A stretch of 30,264 nucleotides of DNA from Flammula alnicola. Lineage: Eukaryota; Basidiomycota; Agaricomycetes; Agaricales; Strophariaceae. A model generated the notes under the pieces. The model worked only from the letters and a program-made list of their open reading frames with translations. It had not been told where the DNA came from and did no database searches. Both the position numbers and the translations under genes were made by a program. The stretch is from contig JADNRV010000489.1 of the NCBI GenBank assembly GCA_015499995.1, forward strand, positions 1-30,264, in the 5' to 3' direction. This document shows, piece by piece, positions 20,349-30,264 of the stretch (positions are counted from its first letter, which is position 1; each line of letters starts with the position of its first letter).

Positions 20349-22608
20349 TTAGGCAGAAACGGAGACCTCCTTAGAGGCATCAGTAGTGCCGGCGGTCGCT
20401 ACCGCCGCAAAGGACAGGACTGGAGGCTTGTTAATGTTGTTAACAACTGGAAGTTGCTCCTGCTGAACAGGAGCAGCAGGGACAGGAGTCTCGGGAACAA
20501 CACTGCTATCCTCTATCTTGACCTCCTAAAACTGAGGGTTAACATGATATATTTTCATGTACAGACTTGCGCTTACCTTCGAGGGAATGCCTCGAACAGG
20601 ATCAGGAGTAGTGCCGCGTGTGCTCGACTCCTTGCTGCTGTCCTTGCGAGCAGGGGGAGGAGCCTGCAAAACCTGAGCAGCGGTAGGGCCATTCGGTGCA
20701 CCTCCGTTACTCAAAAATCCGTTCACGGCAGGGTTTCGGTTGGGCGGTGTGGTAGAGCCTCCAAGAACAGGGAACTCATCGGCGTTCGGGACGCGTTGCT
20801 GTTGCCTGAACGCCTGAGCCTTTTTGTTCGCGTGGCCATTGGGACCACCGTTGGGATGTTTACCGCCCTGCTGGAACTTTGGACGGTTCCCGGCGTCACT
20901 GGAATGCGATCGGCTAGAACCTTCGGCACCATTCTTCTGCCGTGCCGGTTCCTGAAGAGAGGCGATAAATTTTATAGCCCATTACATATAACAAACTGAC
21001 CACTTACATCGCGAATTGACAAGTTGCCCAGCTTGGCTTCGAGGTTCTGGAAACCATTGGGGCCATTCACTTGACCTCGAGGCCTAGGAGGACCAGCCCT
21101 TGAAGGAGGGAATGTAGAATGGGGCGGGGAAACCCCGTTTTCAGGGAGCACGTGGGGGAATCGGCATTCGTCGCTAGAGGTAGAGGATAGATTAATATGG
21201 TTTTAACCTTGTAAAACAAAATAAAATGTACCCGTTTTTACATCTTCCGGCCGGGAAGAAAAGACATGGCGGTTTGCGAGTGTTGAACGATGGTCGGCGT
21301 CCTGCGCCACGGCGATGTTGATTAATTCCCTCGCGGTGGTTTGGATGGTTTGTGTGGTTATTATAATTTTCTACCTGAGGGTTCTCAGGCGATAGTTTAA
21401 CGCCGTTGGCGGCATCAGCGTAATTAATGTTCGAGGGCGGAGCTGGCATAGAGTATGGGCTGGAAGCATCTTGATGTAAATGAAAAGGTGGTACAGGTGG
21501 TGTAGAAGAATTATATAAGTTAGGATGAGGTTGAGGACCAGAAGGAGGATGAGGTGCGTGTGGGTGCAGAGGAGGCAGAGGAGCAAGAGGCGGAATGGGC
21601 TGCATGCCCATGGGTACTTGGCCGGGGTGAGGGTAAACAGGGGGGGAGAGAGGCCCGTAGGGAACTGGGGGCGGAGCGCCATTGGGGCTGAAGTGACCCA
21701 GCGATGGTGACATGACCTCGGAGGTCGTGCGGGCATGCATGACGGGTGGGCCAGATGGCGGCGACATAGGCGTCATGGGATGAGCGCCGGGTTGTTGAAA
21801 AGAAGGTGGTGATTGATAGTAGGGTGGGGCATAAGGATTTCCCATGGGATCATAGGGAGGATATTGAACCGGAGGCAATGGCCCTTGGTAGTAGGGTGTC
21901 TGAGGGTGCGCAAACATGCACTGAGCGCCGTATCGACAAGCTGGGAAATACCTGCACGGTATCAACCTTGCGACCTCAGGAGGTGGAAGGTTGCCTAGGC
22001 CGTTGGGCGAGGCTTCGCCAGATACCTGAGGCTGTGAAGGAGGATAATAGCCCCCGGCCTCATTCACGGTGGAAAGGGATGGATTAATGGTCGGATAGTA
22101 GGTGTAAGAATCGGGAGGAGGCACGTAGAAGCGTTTTTCGGGATCTTCGGGACCAGCGTTAGCGTAGGTTGACGGAGAGGGAACCCCATTCGGTGCCACT
22201 TTGGATTGACCGGCTTGAAGCAGGTCCAGTATAACGGGGTCTGACGTGTATTGCTCAGGTCGACCATGGCTTGAAGCATTTGAAGGATCAGCGCCTAGAA
22301 ATCGACGACAGATTAAACGCGATACAGGTGTATGATAAAGGCGAGATGAACCTCTGTCCAAAAGTGCTCTGACCAGGTCAACATGACCATTCCTCACAGC
22401 TTCAATAAGAGGAGTGACACCTGTGTCATCTAATTGGAGAAAAGAAAGAAAGAAAATGATAAATGTCATGGGGGTAAACGCAGGATAATCTGCTAGGTCA
22501 TCAGCGCGTACCTTTGAACTCGATATCGACAGCAGACGGGTCGTTCAACAGCTCAAGAGCCTTCTGGAGGTCACCATCTGAGCAGGCCTTCCAGAGAGGG
22601 GATGCCAT
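20349..22608 (-). CDS. Ankyrin-repeat tandem CCCH zinc-finger protein (651 aa)
   Basis: Exons: 22512-22608, 22352-22429, 21232-22294, 21008-21173, 20577-20951, 20349-20525, giving 651 residues. The N-terminus is a short ankyrin module (ASPLWKACSDGDLQKALELL, then DDTGVTPLIEAVRNGHVDLVRALLDRGAD). CCCH finger 1 is CRYFPACRYGAQCMFAH (C-x5-C-x5-C-x3-H, about 172-188). Finger 2 is CLFFPAGRCKNGDECRFPH (C-x7-C-x5-C-x3-H, about 402-421) and is split by an intron. The fingers are separated by more than 200 residues rich in Pro, Tyr and Gly, likely disordered. The C-terminus is Asn/Gly/Pro-rich with FPVLGG and LSFAAV elements. CCCH proteins of this kind bind mRNA and act in post-transcriptional control; RNA binding here is inferred from the fingers. 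The 57-nt intron 22295-22351 is in frame and stop-free. Confidence 0.93.
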
Positions 22609-22856
22609 TTGTTTTTAATTGGAGAAGGAGAGGAAGGACAGGCGGGATGTTAGTGGGAAAGGACAAGAGTGAAGCGATTTCAGAGAAATCCTGTTTTCTG
22701 CACACCGGAGCGGTCGGAAAGTTGAGCAAAAAAAAACTCAACGAGCGTGATCGATCTTGTGACGTGACCATTCCCTAATCCAGTCAAATGTCCTTCTTTA
22801 GTAAGTATTGAGTGACACAGCTGTCCTCCAAAACTACTATGTACCTCTAACATATG
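22609..22856. other. Intergenic region: zinc-finger gene promoter and GPDH 3' flank
   Basis: These 248 nt separate two minus-strand genes. No TATA box or RNA gene was identified. Confidence 0.45.
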
Positions 22857-24445
22857 TTAAAAGCGTGGATGCATAATCTCCATCAGCTGTTCTGTATCCA
22901 ATCCAAGCTTCTTTAGCAGTCGTCGAGATGGTCCTCCAGCCGTTGGCGGCAATTCCAGCTCTCTCGATGGTGGAAGCTCCATCAACTCCCTGACAGCAAG
23001 TCGCGTGTCCTTCTCTGGCCCTGGTGTGAGACACGCGACTACGGAGATAACCCCCAGAACTCACCGTTAAACAGTACATCGTAGACCTGCAAGACACTCA
23101 GCAAAATTCGGATGAATTTCATTGATCTCCTTAGACTCACTGCGTTCGCGATCGGCGCATTGATCCCCAGCTCTTCAATAATCTTCTTGACACCCTTCGT
23201 AGTGGGAACACCTTCTGCCACGCTGCCAAGCGTGGACATGATCACGTCAAGTTTTTCTCCTTGACCAAGACGATAGCCGACCGTGTAGTTCCTACTATTG
23301 GAGGAGCTGCACGTGAGGAAAAGATCCCCAACGCCGGCCAAACCCAGGAAAGTCAGTGGGGAAGCACCGTAAGCTGTTCCAACGCAGGTCATTTCAGAGA
23401 GACCCCGAGTAATTATCACTGGAATCTTCGTCAACAATCGCAGATGAATAGTAACAGATAACACCAACTAGCTCGTGTGTTATTCAGGTAGCCAAGACCA
23501 TCCGACATTCCTGAGGCAATTGCGTAAACATTTTTAAGGGCTCCAGAAAGTTCAATGCCGATTGGATCGACACCAGTATAACTGGAATGAATGGTGAACA
23601 CGTTCTTTCAGCACCGCGATCATTTACGTACCAGCGGAAATGAGGTTGGTGGAATAGGTTGGCAGCTTTATTCGCCTCTTCTTCTGAAAATGACGCAACA
23701 GAGACAGAAGTCGGCTGCCTTTCGACAACTTTGATCGTGCAAGGTGGTTACTCAGAATTGAAAAAGCCATCGCGTGCGCACATACTTTCTTTAGCAAACG
23801 ATGGACCAGACTGGAGGATGGATCAGGTGATTAAGACAAACTAAAAAAAAAGAACACACTATGAATGTTGCAACCTTCGCGATTTCAGGCCCACATGTGT
23901 CTGCAATAATCTCCAAGGTCAACGCATTTGTTCCTACTTCAATTCCTTTATTGACGAATATCAAAAGCGGAAGATTATCGAGGTCAAGCGAGGGGCGTAA
24001 AGTCCGAAGAGTCGACCTGTGATTGTCCGTGACATTGGGTAATCTCCCGGTTGAGGTATGAAAATACCCACCTCAAAAATTGTGTGGGAATGGCGAAGAG
24101 AAGGACATCAACCTCGTTTATGAAAGCTTTGTCTGGCAGTGCTGGGCCAACAGCCGTGATGGTCGAAGGAAAGACGTGGTCTGTAAGATATGAGGGATTT
24201 CGATGGTAGAGGTTGAAGTGCTTCACGATGTACTCCTCTCGTGCCCACATGTAAACATCGTGTTGTGCATCCCCAAGATGAGAGGCTAGACAAGATCCAA
24301 AATTGCCTGCACCAAAGATGAGCACTTTTGAATTGGACTCCGGTTGAGGTTTGGAGAATGCCATCGATGTCCGGGAGAAGGAGGGTCTTTGAAGGGAGGT
24401 TATACGAGGAAAGGGAAAGGGAAAGCGTAATGTGTTTTTTAACAT
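22857..24445 (-). CDS. GpsA-type NAD(P)-dependent glycerol-3-phosphate dehydrogenase (382 or 409 aa)
   Basis: It interconverts dihydroxyacetone phosphate and glycerol-3-phosphate for phospholipid synthesis and redox balance. Exons from the inner start: 24072-24364, 23860-24016, 23786-23810, 23632-23728, 23469-23581, 23141-23418, 23065-23086, 22857-23020. Motifs: Rossmann loop [52 protein letters not shown] with the catalytic Lys, [20 protein letters not shown], and [13 protein letters not shown] with AEGVPTTKG. The last signatures belong to the bacterial/plastid GpsA form rather than the GGRN form of cytosolic eukaryotic enzymes. A C-terminal extension follows after a 44-nt intron (ending MHPRF). 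An upstream in-frame ATG (24445) adds 27 residues rich in Arg, Phe, Pro and Ser with no acid, like a mitochondrial presequence. The inner ATG is 24364. Confidence 0.92.
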
Positions 24446-24618
24446 ACAAACAAGCGAAACTCCGTCATTATGATTGAAGGCCCCGGCCCATTGCCAATTA
24501 CTGGGCCCCTGAATCATAATGGCGTCCCCAAAAACGCGTCTAATCACGTGCGCCACGTTACAACGATTTTCCTCAACTAAACTCCACATACACTCTTTAC
24601 TCTACTGTTATTCGCGTA
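24446..24618. promoter_or_regulatory. Short bidirectional promoter between GPDH and SED5
   Basis: Only 173 nt separate the outer GPDH start (24445, minus) from the SED5 start (24619, plus). No clear TATA box was seen. If the inner GPDH ATG is used the gap grows to 254 nt. Confidence 0.5.
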
Positions 24619-25947
24619 ATGTCAATACAAGACCGCACAAACGAATTCAAATCGTGCGTAGACTCAATACGCAACAGGACTGCCCTGGGAAATCGAGGCT
24701 CAGAGGCCAAACAGCGTCTCATCCAGGCCAACGCAAAATCCGGAACCAAGAGCGAATTCTCTCGTATGGCTTCGTCCATTGGCAAAGACATTAGCAACAC
24801 GACAATCAAGCTGAACAAGCTGGCGCAATGTAGGCTGGTATATAAGTTGTTACCTTTCTTGTTGCTAAACCTTATGACAATAGTGGCGAAACGGAAGACA
24901 TTGTTCGACGACCGACCAGTCGAGATTAGCGTGCGTCGTCATCCGCTTGGTCTTGATATGTATTGCTTAAATATGTGCTACAGGAACTCACTTTCATCAT
25001 AAAGCAAGATATCGCCAGCATAAACAAACAAATTGCAGCGCTACAGTCCTACGTTAAGCAACGCCATAGCCATCAGCCCTCAAATTCACCTGAGGCAAAG
25101 ATGATTAACGACCACGCCCAGAACGTCTTGATGATGCTTCAGAATAACCTTGCAACGACTAGTATGACCTTCAAAGATGTTCTCGAGCTCCGGACCCAGG
25201 TGCGCATTGCTAGTGTGTCTGCTTCGTTCGGCATCCTGACTTTCTCGCAACAGAACATGAAGGAATCCAAAACCCGAACCGAGCAATTCATGTATACCAC
25301 GCAAACAGCTGCGAACCAAACTCCTTCCCGTTCGTCTCTATATTCATAAACCAACGGCGTTTTAACTGATTACAAGCAGTATTATATAACCCACAACGGA
25401 GTGACCCCATGGGCGACGGGAGTTTGAACCCATATGACCAGAAGGGCAAGGGACGGGCGCCACAGAACGGAGATGTTCTATCTCTTGACCTTAACTCAGC
25501 GGAGGCGGGTGGAGGACATACGAGCAACGGTTTCATGCAAATGCAACTAGTTGAACAACAGGTAATTGATTTCCTCATTTCGTAGACGACTGGCCATTTG
25601 TAACATTATCACAGGATTCCTATATTCAACAACGATCAACAGCAATCGAGTCCATCGAAACCACAATCGCAGAGCTTGGACAAATATTCACGCAGCTGGC
25701 CAATATGGTCGCAGAGCAAAGAGAGACTGTCCAGCGTATCGACGCCGATACACATGACATCCTGTCGAACGTGGGCGGTGCACAGCGGGAATTGCTGAAA
25801 TATTATGCGAGCATTTCAAGCAACCGATGGCTAATGCTCAAGATATTCGGGGTTCTCATCGTTTTCGTATGTGCAATTTATATGTCCGTCTGCTACTCGT
25901 GCTCATCAAAACTCTAATAGTTCCTTATATTTATTCTCGTATCATGA
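24619..25947 (+). CDS. SED5: Golgi Qa-SNARE, syntaxin-5/SED5 family (336 aa)
   Basis: It is the t-SNARE of the cis-Golgi for ER-to-Golgi and intra-Golgi fusion. Exons: 24619-24829, 24884-24930, 24984-25199, 25254-25329, 25380-25561, 25615-25866, 25921-25947, giving 336 residues. The N-terminus MSIQDRTNEF matches the Sly1-binding N-peptide of Sed5/syntaxin-5. The Habc-type helical domain follows, with LAKRKTLFDDRPVEIS and ELTFIIKQDIASINKQI. A linker carries YNPQRSDPMG. The SNARE motif, from QQRSTAIESIETTIAELGQI to NVGGAQRELLKYY, has the zero-layer Gln in IFTQLANMV. The C-terminal anchor is WLMLKIFGVLIVF|FLIFILVS, with the last 8 residues on their own 27-nt exon. Introns are 50-54 nt. It converges on the Nop6-like gene with only 127 nt between stops. 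Confidence 0.95.
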
Positions 25948-26074
25948 TCACGCTCTAGACGAGCATTTCTGACACATTTGTGGGACTATCCTTACTACGG
26001 ACATTACATCTAATTCAATATCCAGATTCATTCGCGGGCAATAAAATAGAAAGAAGAGAATATATATATACAAG
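25948..26074. terminator. Short convergent 3' region, SED5 / Nop6-like gene
   Basis: The two stop codons face each other across 127 nt, so the 3' UTRs probably overlap. AATAAA at 26040-26045 could serve SED5. Confidence 0.45.
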
Positions 26075-27280
26075 CTACCCAACAGGAATCGCATTGACGC
26101 CCGTACCCCAAGTCTTCCCCGGGACCTTGGACTTCTTGCGATGACGTTCCCCTCCTCTGTGCGTTTCACCATCATCGACATCGCCAACTGTCCATGTCTT
26201 CTTCGTGACAGGTTTCTGCTCTAGTCCCGATGTAGCTGAGAACCTTTGAGGCTTTGAGGGCAAATTTGGGAAAGAGCCGTCTTGCGTTGCCTCTTTCTCA
26301 ATGCGCTCCTCCTAAAATGTGAACTCTGTCAGATAAAAGGCCTCAGAAGGGTTGGTTCAAGACAGCTTACGCGTTGTTCGAGCAATGATTTGTTTCGCTC
26401 CCTGACTTTGGTTAACCGCGACTCGCTCTTGCCTCCTCCACCAGCAGTCAGTTCCACGTTAATCATACGTCCATCCAGCATTGATTGGTGGAGTTTGAGA
26501 CCTTGCTGTAGGGCATTCCTGTGGGTAAACTCCAGGAATGCGCACCCTTTTGACTTGAACTTCTGAGTCGGTCCACCTGATGGTGACTTTGGAGTTAGTA
26601 GTCGTACCGTTGGCGGAGGGTCTAAAATTTCGTGAGTGCCTATATTGAACACTAGAAAAAAAATGGCGTACCGCATGCTGCGAAATGTGCTTGAATGGCT
26701 TCCAATGGTGTGGTATATTTTAGATTGCCTTCAGAGTTGTATATGAGCATGATGCAGTGGAATGTGTGAAATCAGGCATACCGAGAAACAGAATGAAGCG
26801 CTGTTTAGACGACTTCTCCGTCGACTCGCCAGCCTTGGCCTTGGTCTCTTCGCCAACTTTTTTCCTCTTCGCTGACTTCTTGGTTGGATTTTCCTCTGCG
26901 ACACCTTCAACCCCCTTGGCCGCCTCAGCCTCCTCCTCCTCTCTCTTCCGCTTCTTCGAGGCCTTCCTCACCACTTCAACAGCGACTGGAACATCCTCTG
27001 TCTTTGCTTTGCCTTTGCCTTTGCCCCCAACTTTGCCCTCCTTAGGTTGGCCTTTGCTCCCGATCGTGTCGTCGACCGCGTTGCCTTTCGTCTGGCGGAC
27101 ATCTCCTCCAATTTCAACCGTATCACTGTGATGGCCAGTGATATCCTGGTCTTCCACGGCAGGGACTGCATTAGTTTCCATTGCAGAGAGCTCATCACGT
27201 CTTTGCTGTTTGCCTGACTTGCGTTCGCGGAATGCAAGGCCCTTTTTCTGCTTCTTCGTCAGCTTTTGTGTGGCGCTCAT
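26075..27280 (-). CDS. RRM protein resembling nucleolar Nop6 (347 aa)
   Basis: Exons: 26782-27280, 26672-26728, 26371-26621, 26075-26311, giving 347 residues. The first ~160 residues are Lys/Glu-rich with several basic runs (KASKKRKREEEE, TKKSAKRKK) that can serve as nuclear/nucleolar signals. One RRM follows: RNP2-like FILFLGNLKYTT and RNP1 KGCAFLEF, with MLDGRMINVELTAGGGGKSESR closing the fold. The Lys-rich C-terminus ends WGTGVNAIPVG. The order (basic N-terminus, single RRM, ELTAGGGG block) matches fungal Nop6, a small-subunit ribosome biogenesis factor binding pre-rRNA. The assignment rests on this pattern. The RRM is interrupted by two introns, and exon 2 is 57 nt. Confidence 0.83.
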
Positions 27281-27727
27281 CGTGTTTCCCTTGAGGCCGG
27301 TGGCCTTCTGGCTGCTTTTGGAAAGGCGTTCGGCAGACTGAGCCGTTGTGTTTCAAGAACACGGTGTGGAAGGGAGGATGGTAAAACAATCAAAACAGGA
27401 TCTGTACACTTTTGACCTGCCGAATAAGGAAATTATTTGACCAATGAAGAGCGGGCCGTTGTTCCGTAAGTAGTTCCATGCCTCCGCTGGCCAAGAAATT
27501 GTTGTAAGATTAACTGTACAATATAAGTATACCCGTAAAGCAGCAAACGCAAGATATTATAGACTGAGGTGATCCTCTCAAAATGTACTTGTACAACGTG
27601 ATTTGAAAACGTTCTACTCTTTAGGTTCTTCACGTTCCGTCGAATCATCCGGTCGGGGAAATCCTACCTCTGCCCTAATGTTTTTCTTGGAATTAGTCCC
27701 TCAAGGATCAATTGGAAGCGGTCCTCC
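27281..27727. other. Intergenic region upstream of the Nop6-like gene
   Basis: These 447 nt hold the promoter of the Nop6-like gene and the 3' flank of the next minus-strand gene. A divergent plus-strand open frame (27603-27899) overlaps the neighbour's last exon and is a shadow. Confidence 0.45.
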
Positions 27728-29252
27728 TTACCCCAGTGTTAGCCCATTGACCGCTTCACCGGCCCCTTCAATCTCAATCTCCCTTTCTTCGTCTTCGCGT
27801 CGACGACCCAATGGCCGTAAAATAGGACTAGGCATGCTAATTGTTGCTCGAAGTGTAGGACTGGAAGTGATGCTCATCCCTCTAGGAAACGATGGATAAA
27901 CATTGGAAATGGTAGGTGATGACGCCGCCGAGCTGGCCGTTGATGATGGCACGGTGATTGGAATAGCAATGGGAAGTCTTGAGTTACTCCCTCTGCTCAT
28001 GGGAGAGTTAGTGGATTGGTGAGAGTCACGAAGATACTGTAGGGATGGAGAGACTGCCCGGCGCTTTGAACTGCTTGGATAAGGATCAAAACGGTCGTCG
28101 ACTGCATTTTCATGTGAACAATGTGTATTGAGATAAGCGAAGAATAAACGCGTACGTTTCCGCTTATTCGATCGCACTGCACTGGTGGTCGGTGGCGGGG
28201 TATGCCGCCACTGGTTAATCTGATTCGGCGTCATCGAAGGTAAGAGGGGTGAGCCCATAGGCTTTAAAAGCAATGAGAATACAATGAAAGTTGAGCCCGG
28301 AGGGAACTTACGGCATCAATATCCATAGCTGCACCCCCAAAACTCGAAGAGGTTTCTGATATGCTCATGCCAGCGTCATCGCCATTGATACTTCCGGTCA
28401 CACTTGCCGCTGGAGTATGTGTACGGGGTTTCTGGATAGTGATTGGTTGTGTTCCTGTCGGCGCAGAAAATGCGAATGGGCCTTCGTCCGCATCTGGTTC
28501 GTCATCACTCGGGGTTTCTTCTCTGGCATGCTCCTCAGGTGCCACTTCTTCAGGATAACGTCCGCGATCCGCAAATGTTCGAGGGGTGCGAGGTTGCGCC
28601 GGTAATTCGGAGACGGAAGCCACCAGCCTCTGAAATGCAGCTTCAGATTTGACTTCTGCATCTTCTGGCCGAGATTCAGCAAGGAGATTGAGGATGCGGG
28701 GTTGCTTGAGCTTTACATACAAAGAAAACGTACTCAATAAGCGACAGTTGGGATGGAAATGAATAGTAGGAGCACACACGGGAAATGAAAGCCTGCGGTT
28801 GAAAATGGTTGGCATGTCCGATGCATCCATGCTAGCTGAGGATCTTCTTCGAGGAGGGGTTAATGGTGGTTGTCGCACGACTGCTTTGGCATTTAGGTCT
28901 TCTTCGCTGTTACTGGGTACTTTCAAAGGTGGCGTATGCGTCTCTGAGCTGTTCGGCGAATCTGTCATCATCCTTTCCTTGTCGCTCTCCGATTCCTCTG
29001 CGATGAAAGCATTCTGGCTCCTCCGTCTCGCGTGAAGAGTAAAGGAAGAGGTGAGTGGACTGTGTAATCTTGTTTCAGCAAGGTATCCTGCTTTTTGGCG
29101 AAAGCTAGAACGACGAAGCCGGTTGAACAAAAAGGCAGGATCGTCGAGGTAACGGAGGAAGTTGAGGCACCTGGACTTGAGGAAGAAGACGAAGGTAAGG
29201 CAAAATCTGAAGAAGACGTTGGGAGAGGGGCGCGAGATGAGGCTTTCGGCAT
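27728..29252 (-). CDS. Unrecognised Ser/Pro-rich, probably nuclear protein (~434 aa)
   Basis: I recognise no domain. Proposed exons: 29218-29252, 28780-29170, 28312-28710, 28156-28261, 27728-28101, giving 434 residues in continuous phase. The first intron (29171-29217, 47 nt, weak donor GTCTTC) is chosen because it yields CLNFLRYLDDPAFLFNRLRR in frame with the rest; an indel would be the other explanation. Notable segments: RRRSQNAF, many S/T-P sites (QPPLTPPRRRSS, KRRAVSPS), ILNLLAE, an acidic stretch (PSDDEPDADEG), MDIDAPMGSPLLP and SMTPNQINQWRHTPPP. Basic patches and clustered phospho-site-like S/T-P motifs suggest a CDK-regulated nuclear protein, which is inference only. The 69-nt intron 28711-28779 is in frame without stops, so its removal is not certain. 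Confidence 0.65.
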
Positions 29253-29621
29253 TTGAGGTTGGCAGATTAGATTCCGATTGTAGAAAAAGGATATATAGGG
29301 GCAGTTGTGGTTGGGGTGGCGGTCATATGGACTTGTTGGGTTTCAGCAAGTCGGCCCCTTCGGCCTCATCATATTAATACTGTTTCCTCATAAGGGAATA
29401 GGAAGAATATCCAAGGGAAACCCGACACAATCCATGAAACCATATGCTATGGGCCACGTCGCCTTGACTTCGATTTCTTTCATTGTTCACATGAGATAAA
29501 ATAGTGTTACGAATGCATCCGCCATTTCTCTGGTAATGGAAGAGACTGCAGGACCATGCTCCAAGCATTTGAATTTTGAAATTGCTTTGTGAAATGAAGT
29601 GTAGGCAACAAGTTAAATTAC
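29253..29621. other. Intergenic region between the Ser/Pro-rich gene and MGST3-like gene
   Basis: These 369 nt hold the promoter of the downstream minus-strand gene and the 3' flank of the MGST3-like gene. A TATA-like element is listed separately. Nothing else was recognised. Confidence 0.45.
29290..29300 (-). promoter_or_regulatory. TATA-like element
   Basis: TATATA (within atatatag on the plus strand) lies about 40-47 nt upstream of the proposed start at 29252, a plausible core promoter position. Confidence 0.4.
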
Positions 29622-30264
29622 TCATAGAAACTTGGAGGCCAAGCCTTCATACAGCCATCCTCCTGCGATGTAGGCTGAAGTAAGGAGAAGTCCTATTGAA
29701 AGAGTGAGAATCTCGTGTTGAATTTTCCAAGTGTATGGATTATCGGCCTACCTAATGAAACGGCCTGCCCAGCAAGGTACAAAACAGTGGCGCGCTGGTT
29801 CATAAGAATAGTTAACATCTTCCAGTGGCAAAAGATAGCAAGTAGCAGGCTAAGTCGCTTACCTTTTTGGGGTCTCCAGTGATATAGCCGCGTGTATATG
29901 ACGCGCGTGAAAGTGACCAAAAGCCTAAAGCAGACGCGGCGATGATAGGGAATCTAGTCCCAGTCACAAGAGTGCTGTGGTAGGTTCAACATTTAGTTGA
30001 CAGTCTAAAAGACATAGTCGAAGATCATACAGCGTATAAATCATAGGGATATTCTCAAGTGTATTTTGATGAGCACCTAGGCAGAAATCAGAGACAGACA
30101 ATAAAAGGACAGAATTATAACGTACGTTGGGCACAGTTGAATAGAAGGGCGTCTTTCGACGCGTCCGCCTCTGCTTTCTCGGCGTACACTGAGCACAAAG
30201 GACGTTAGCCAAGGACCTCGAACCCCTGACATTCGCGTACTCTGCGGGTAGCCAATTTTAGCAC
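29622..30264 (-). CDS. Microsomal glutathione S-transferase 3-like protein (MAPEG family), 5' end outside window
   Basis: MAPEG proteins are four-helix membrane enzymes conjugating glutathione to, or reducing, hydrophobic and peroxidised substrates in ER or mitochondrial membranes. Visible exons: 30241-30264 (partial), 30126-30188, 30031-30076, 29863-29974, 29752-29794, 29622-29692, joined by 49-68 nt introns in correct phase. The protein reads KIGYPQMYAEKAEADASKDALLFNC, then QRAHQNTLENIP, which is the family's glutathione-binding signature region. Hydrophobic helices (TGTRFPIIAASALGFWSL and VLYLAGQAVSLGLLLTSAYIAGG) follow, with SYTRGYITGDPKK between them. The C-terminus is EGLASKFL. The start codon and first membrane helix are beyond position 30264. 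No breaks are seen. Confidence 0.88.

Noticed and set aside
21371..21736. Second minus-strand frame (121 codons) in the zinc-finger gene
   Set aside because: Alternative frame of the Pro-rich linker; the main frame carries both CCCH fingers.
1..30264. tRNA, rRNA or CRISPR features
   Set aside because: No cloverleaf-like sequence, rRNA stretch or spaced direct repeats were noticed on either strand by eye.

Overview
This is nuclear DNA of a filamentous basidiomycete, most likely an Agaricomycete. Genes are packed on both strands and split by many short introns (mostly 44-87 nt) with GTRNGT-like donors and CTRAY-like branch sites. There are no operons, ribosome binding sites, CRISPR arrays or insertion sequences. 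The exon joins below were worked out by hand from splice sites, reading phase and remembered protein families; no search or RNA data was available.

Layout, left to right. (1) 1-1771 (-): N-terminal half of a cellular reverse-transcriptase-related (rvt-type) gene that runs off the left edge; its YxDD-box equivalent reads HND. (2) 2283-5032 (-): peroxisomal (C-terminal SKL) acyl-CoA/4-coumarate-CoA ligase-like enzyme in 19 exons, several of only 11-27 nt. (3) 5240-6346 (+): Mediator subunit MED7. (4) 6701-7407 (+): BCL7-like acidic protein, a candidate SWI/SNF subunit. (5) 8311-10096 (+): membrane nitrilase-fold protein resembling bacterial apolipoprotein N-acyltransferase. (6) 10357-11913 (+): unrecognised protein with an unresolved frame break. 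(7) 12191-16525 (-): about 1,400-residue disordered protein with 15 Arg-Ser-Lys-Asp-type hexads. (8) 17104-19935 (+): bifunctional purine enzyme ADE5,7. (9) 20349-22608 (-): ankyrin plus tandem CCCH zinc-finger protein. (10) 22857-24445 (-): GpsA-type glycerol-3-phosphate dehydrogenase with a possible mitochondrial leader. (11) 24619-25947 (+): Golgi Qa-SNARE SED5. (12) 26075-27280 (-): Nop6-like RRM protein. (13) 27728-29252 (-): Ser/Pro-rich unrecognised protein. (14) 29622-30264 (-): MGST3-like MAPEG protein, cut by the right edge.

Most genes are single-copy housekeeping functions (transcription, purine synthesis, secretion, ribosome biogenesis, lipid metabolism) and form no obvious cluster. 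Points of interest are the altered catalytic box in the RT-like gene, the micro-exon ligase with tandem in-frame acceptors, three GC-AG introns, the Lnt-like protein, the BCL7-like protein and the GpsA-type enzyme with two in-frame starts. Two apparent frameshifts sit in runs of four G and both need one extra base, so they may be sequence errors rather than decay.
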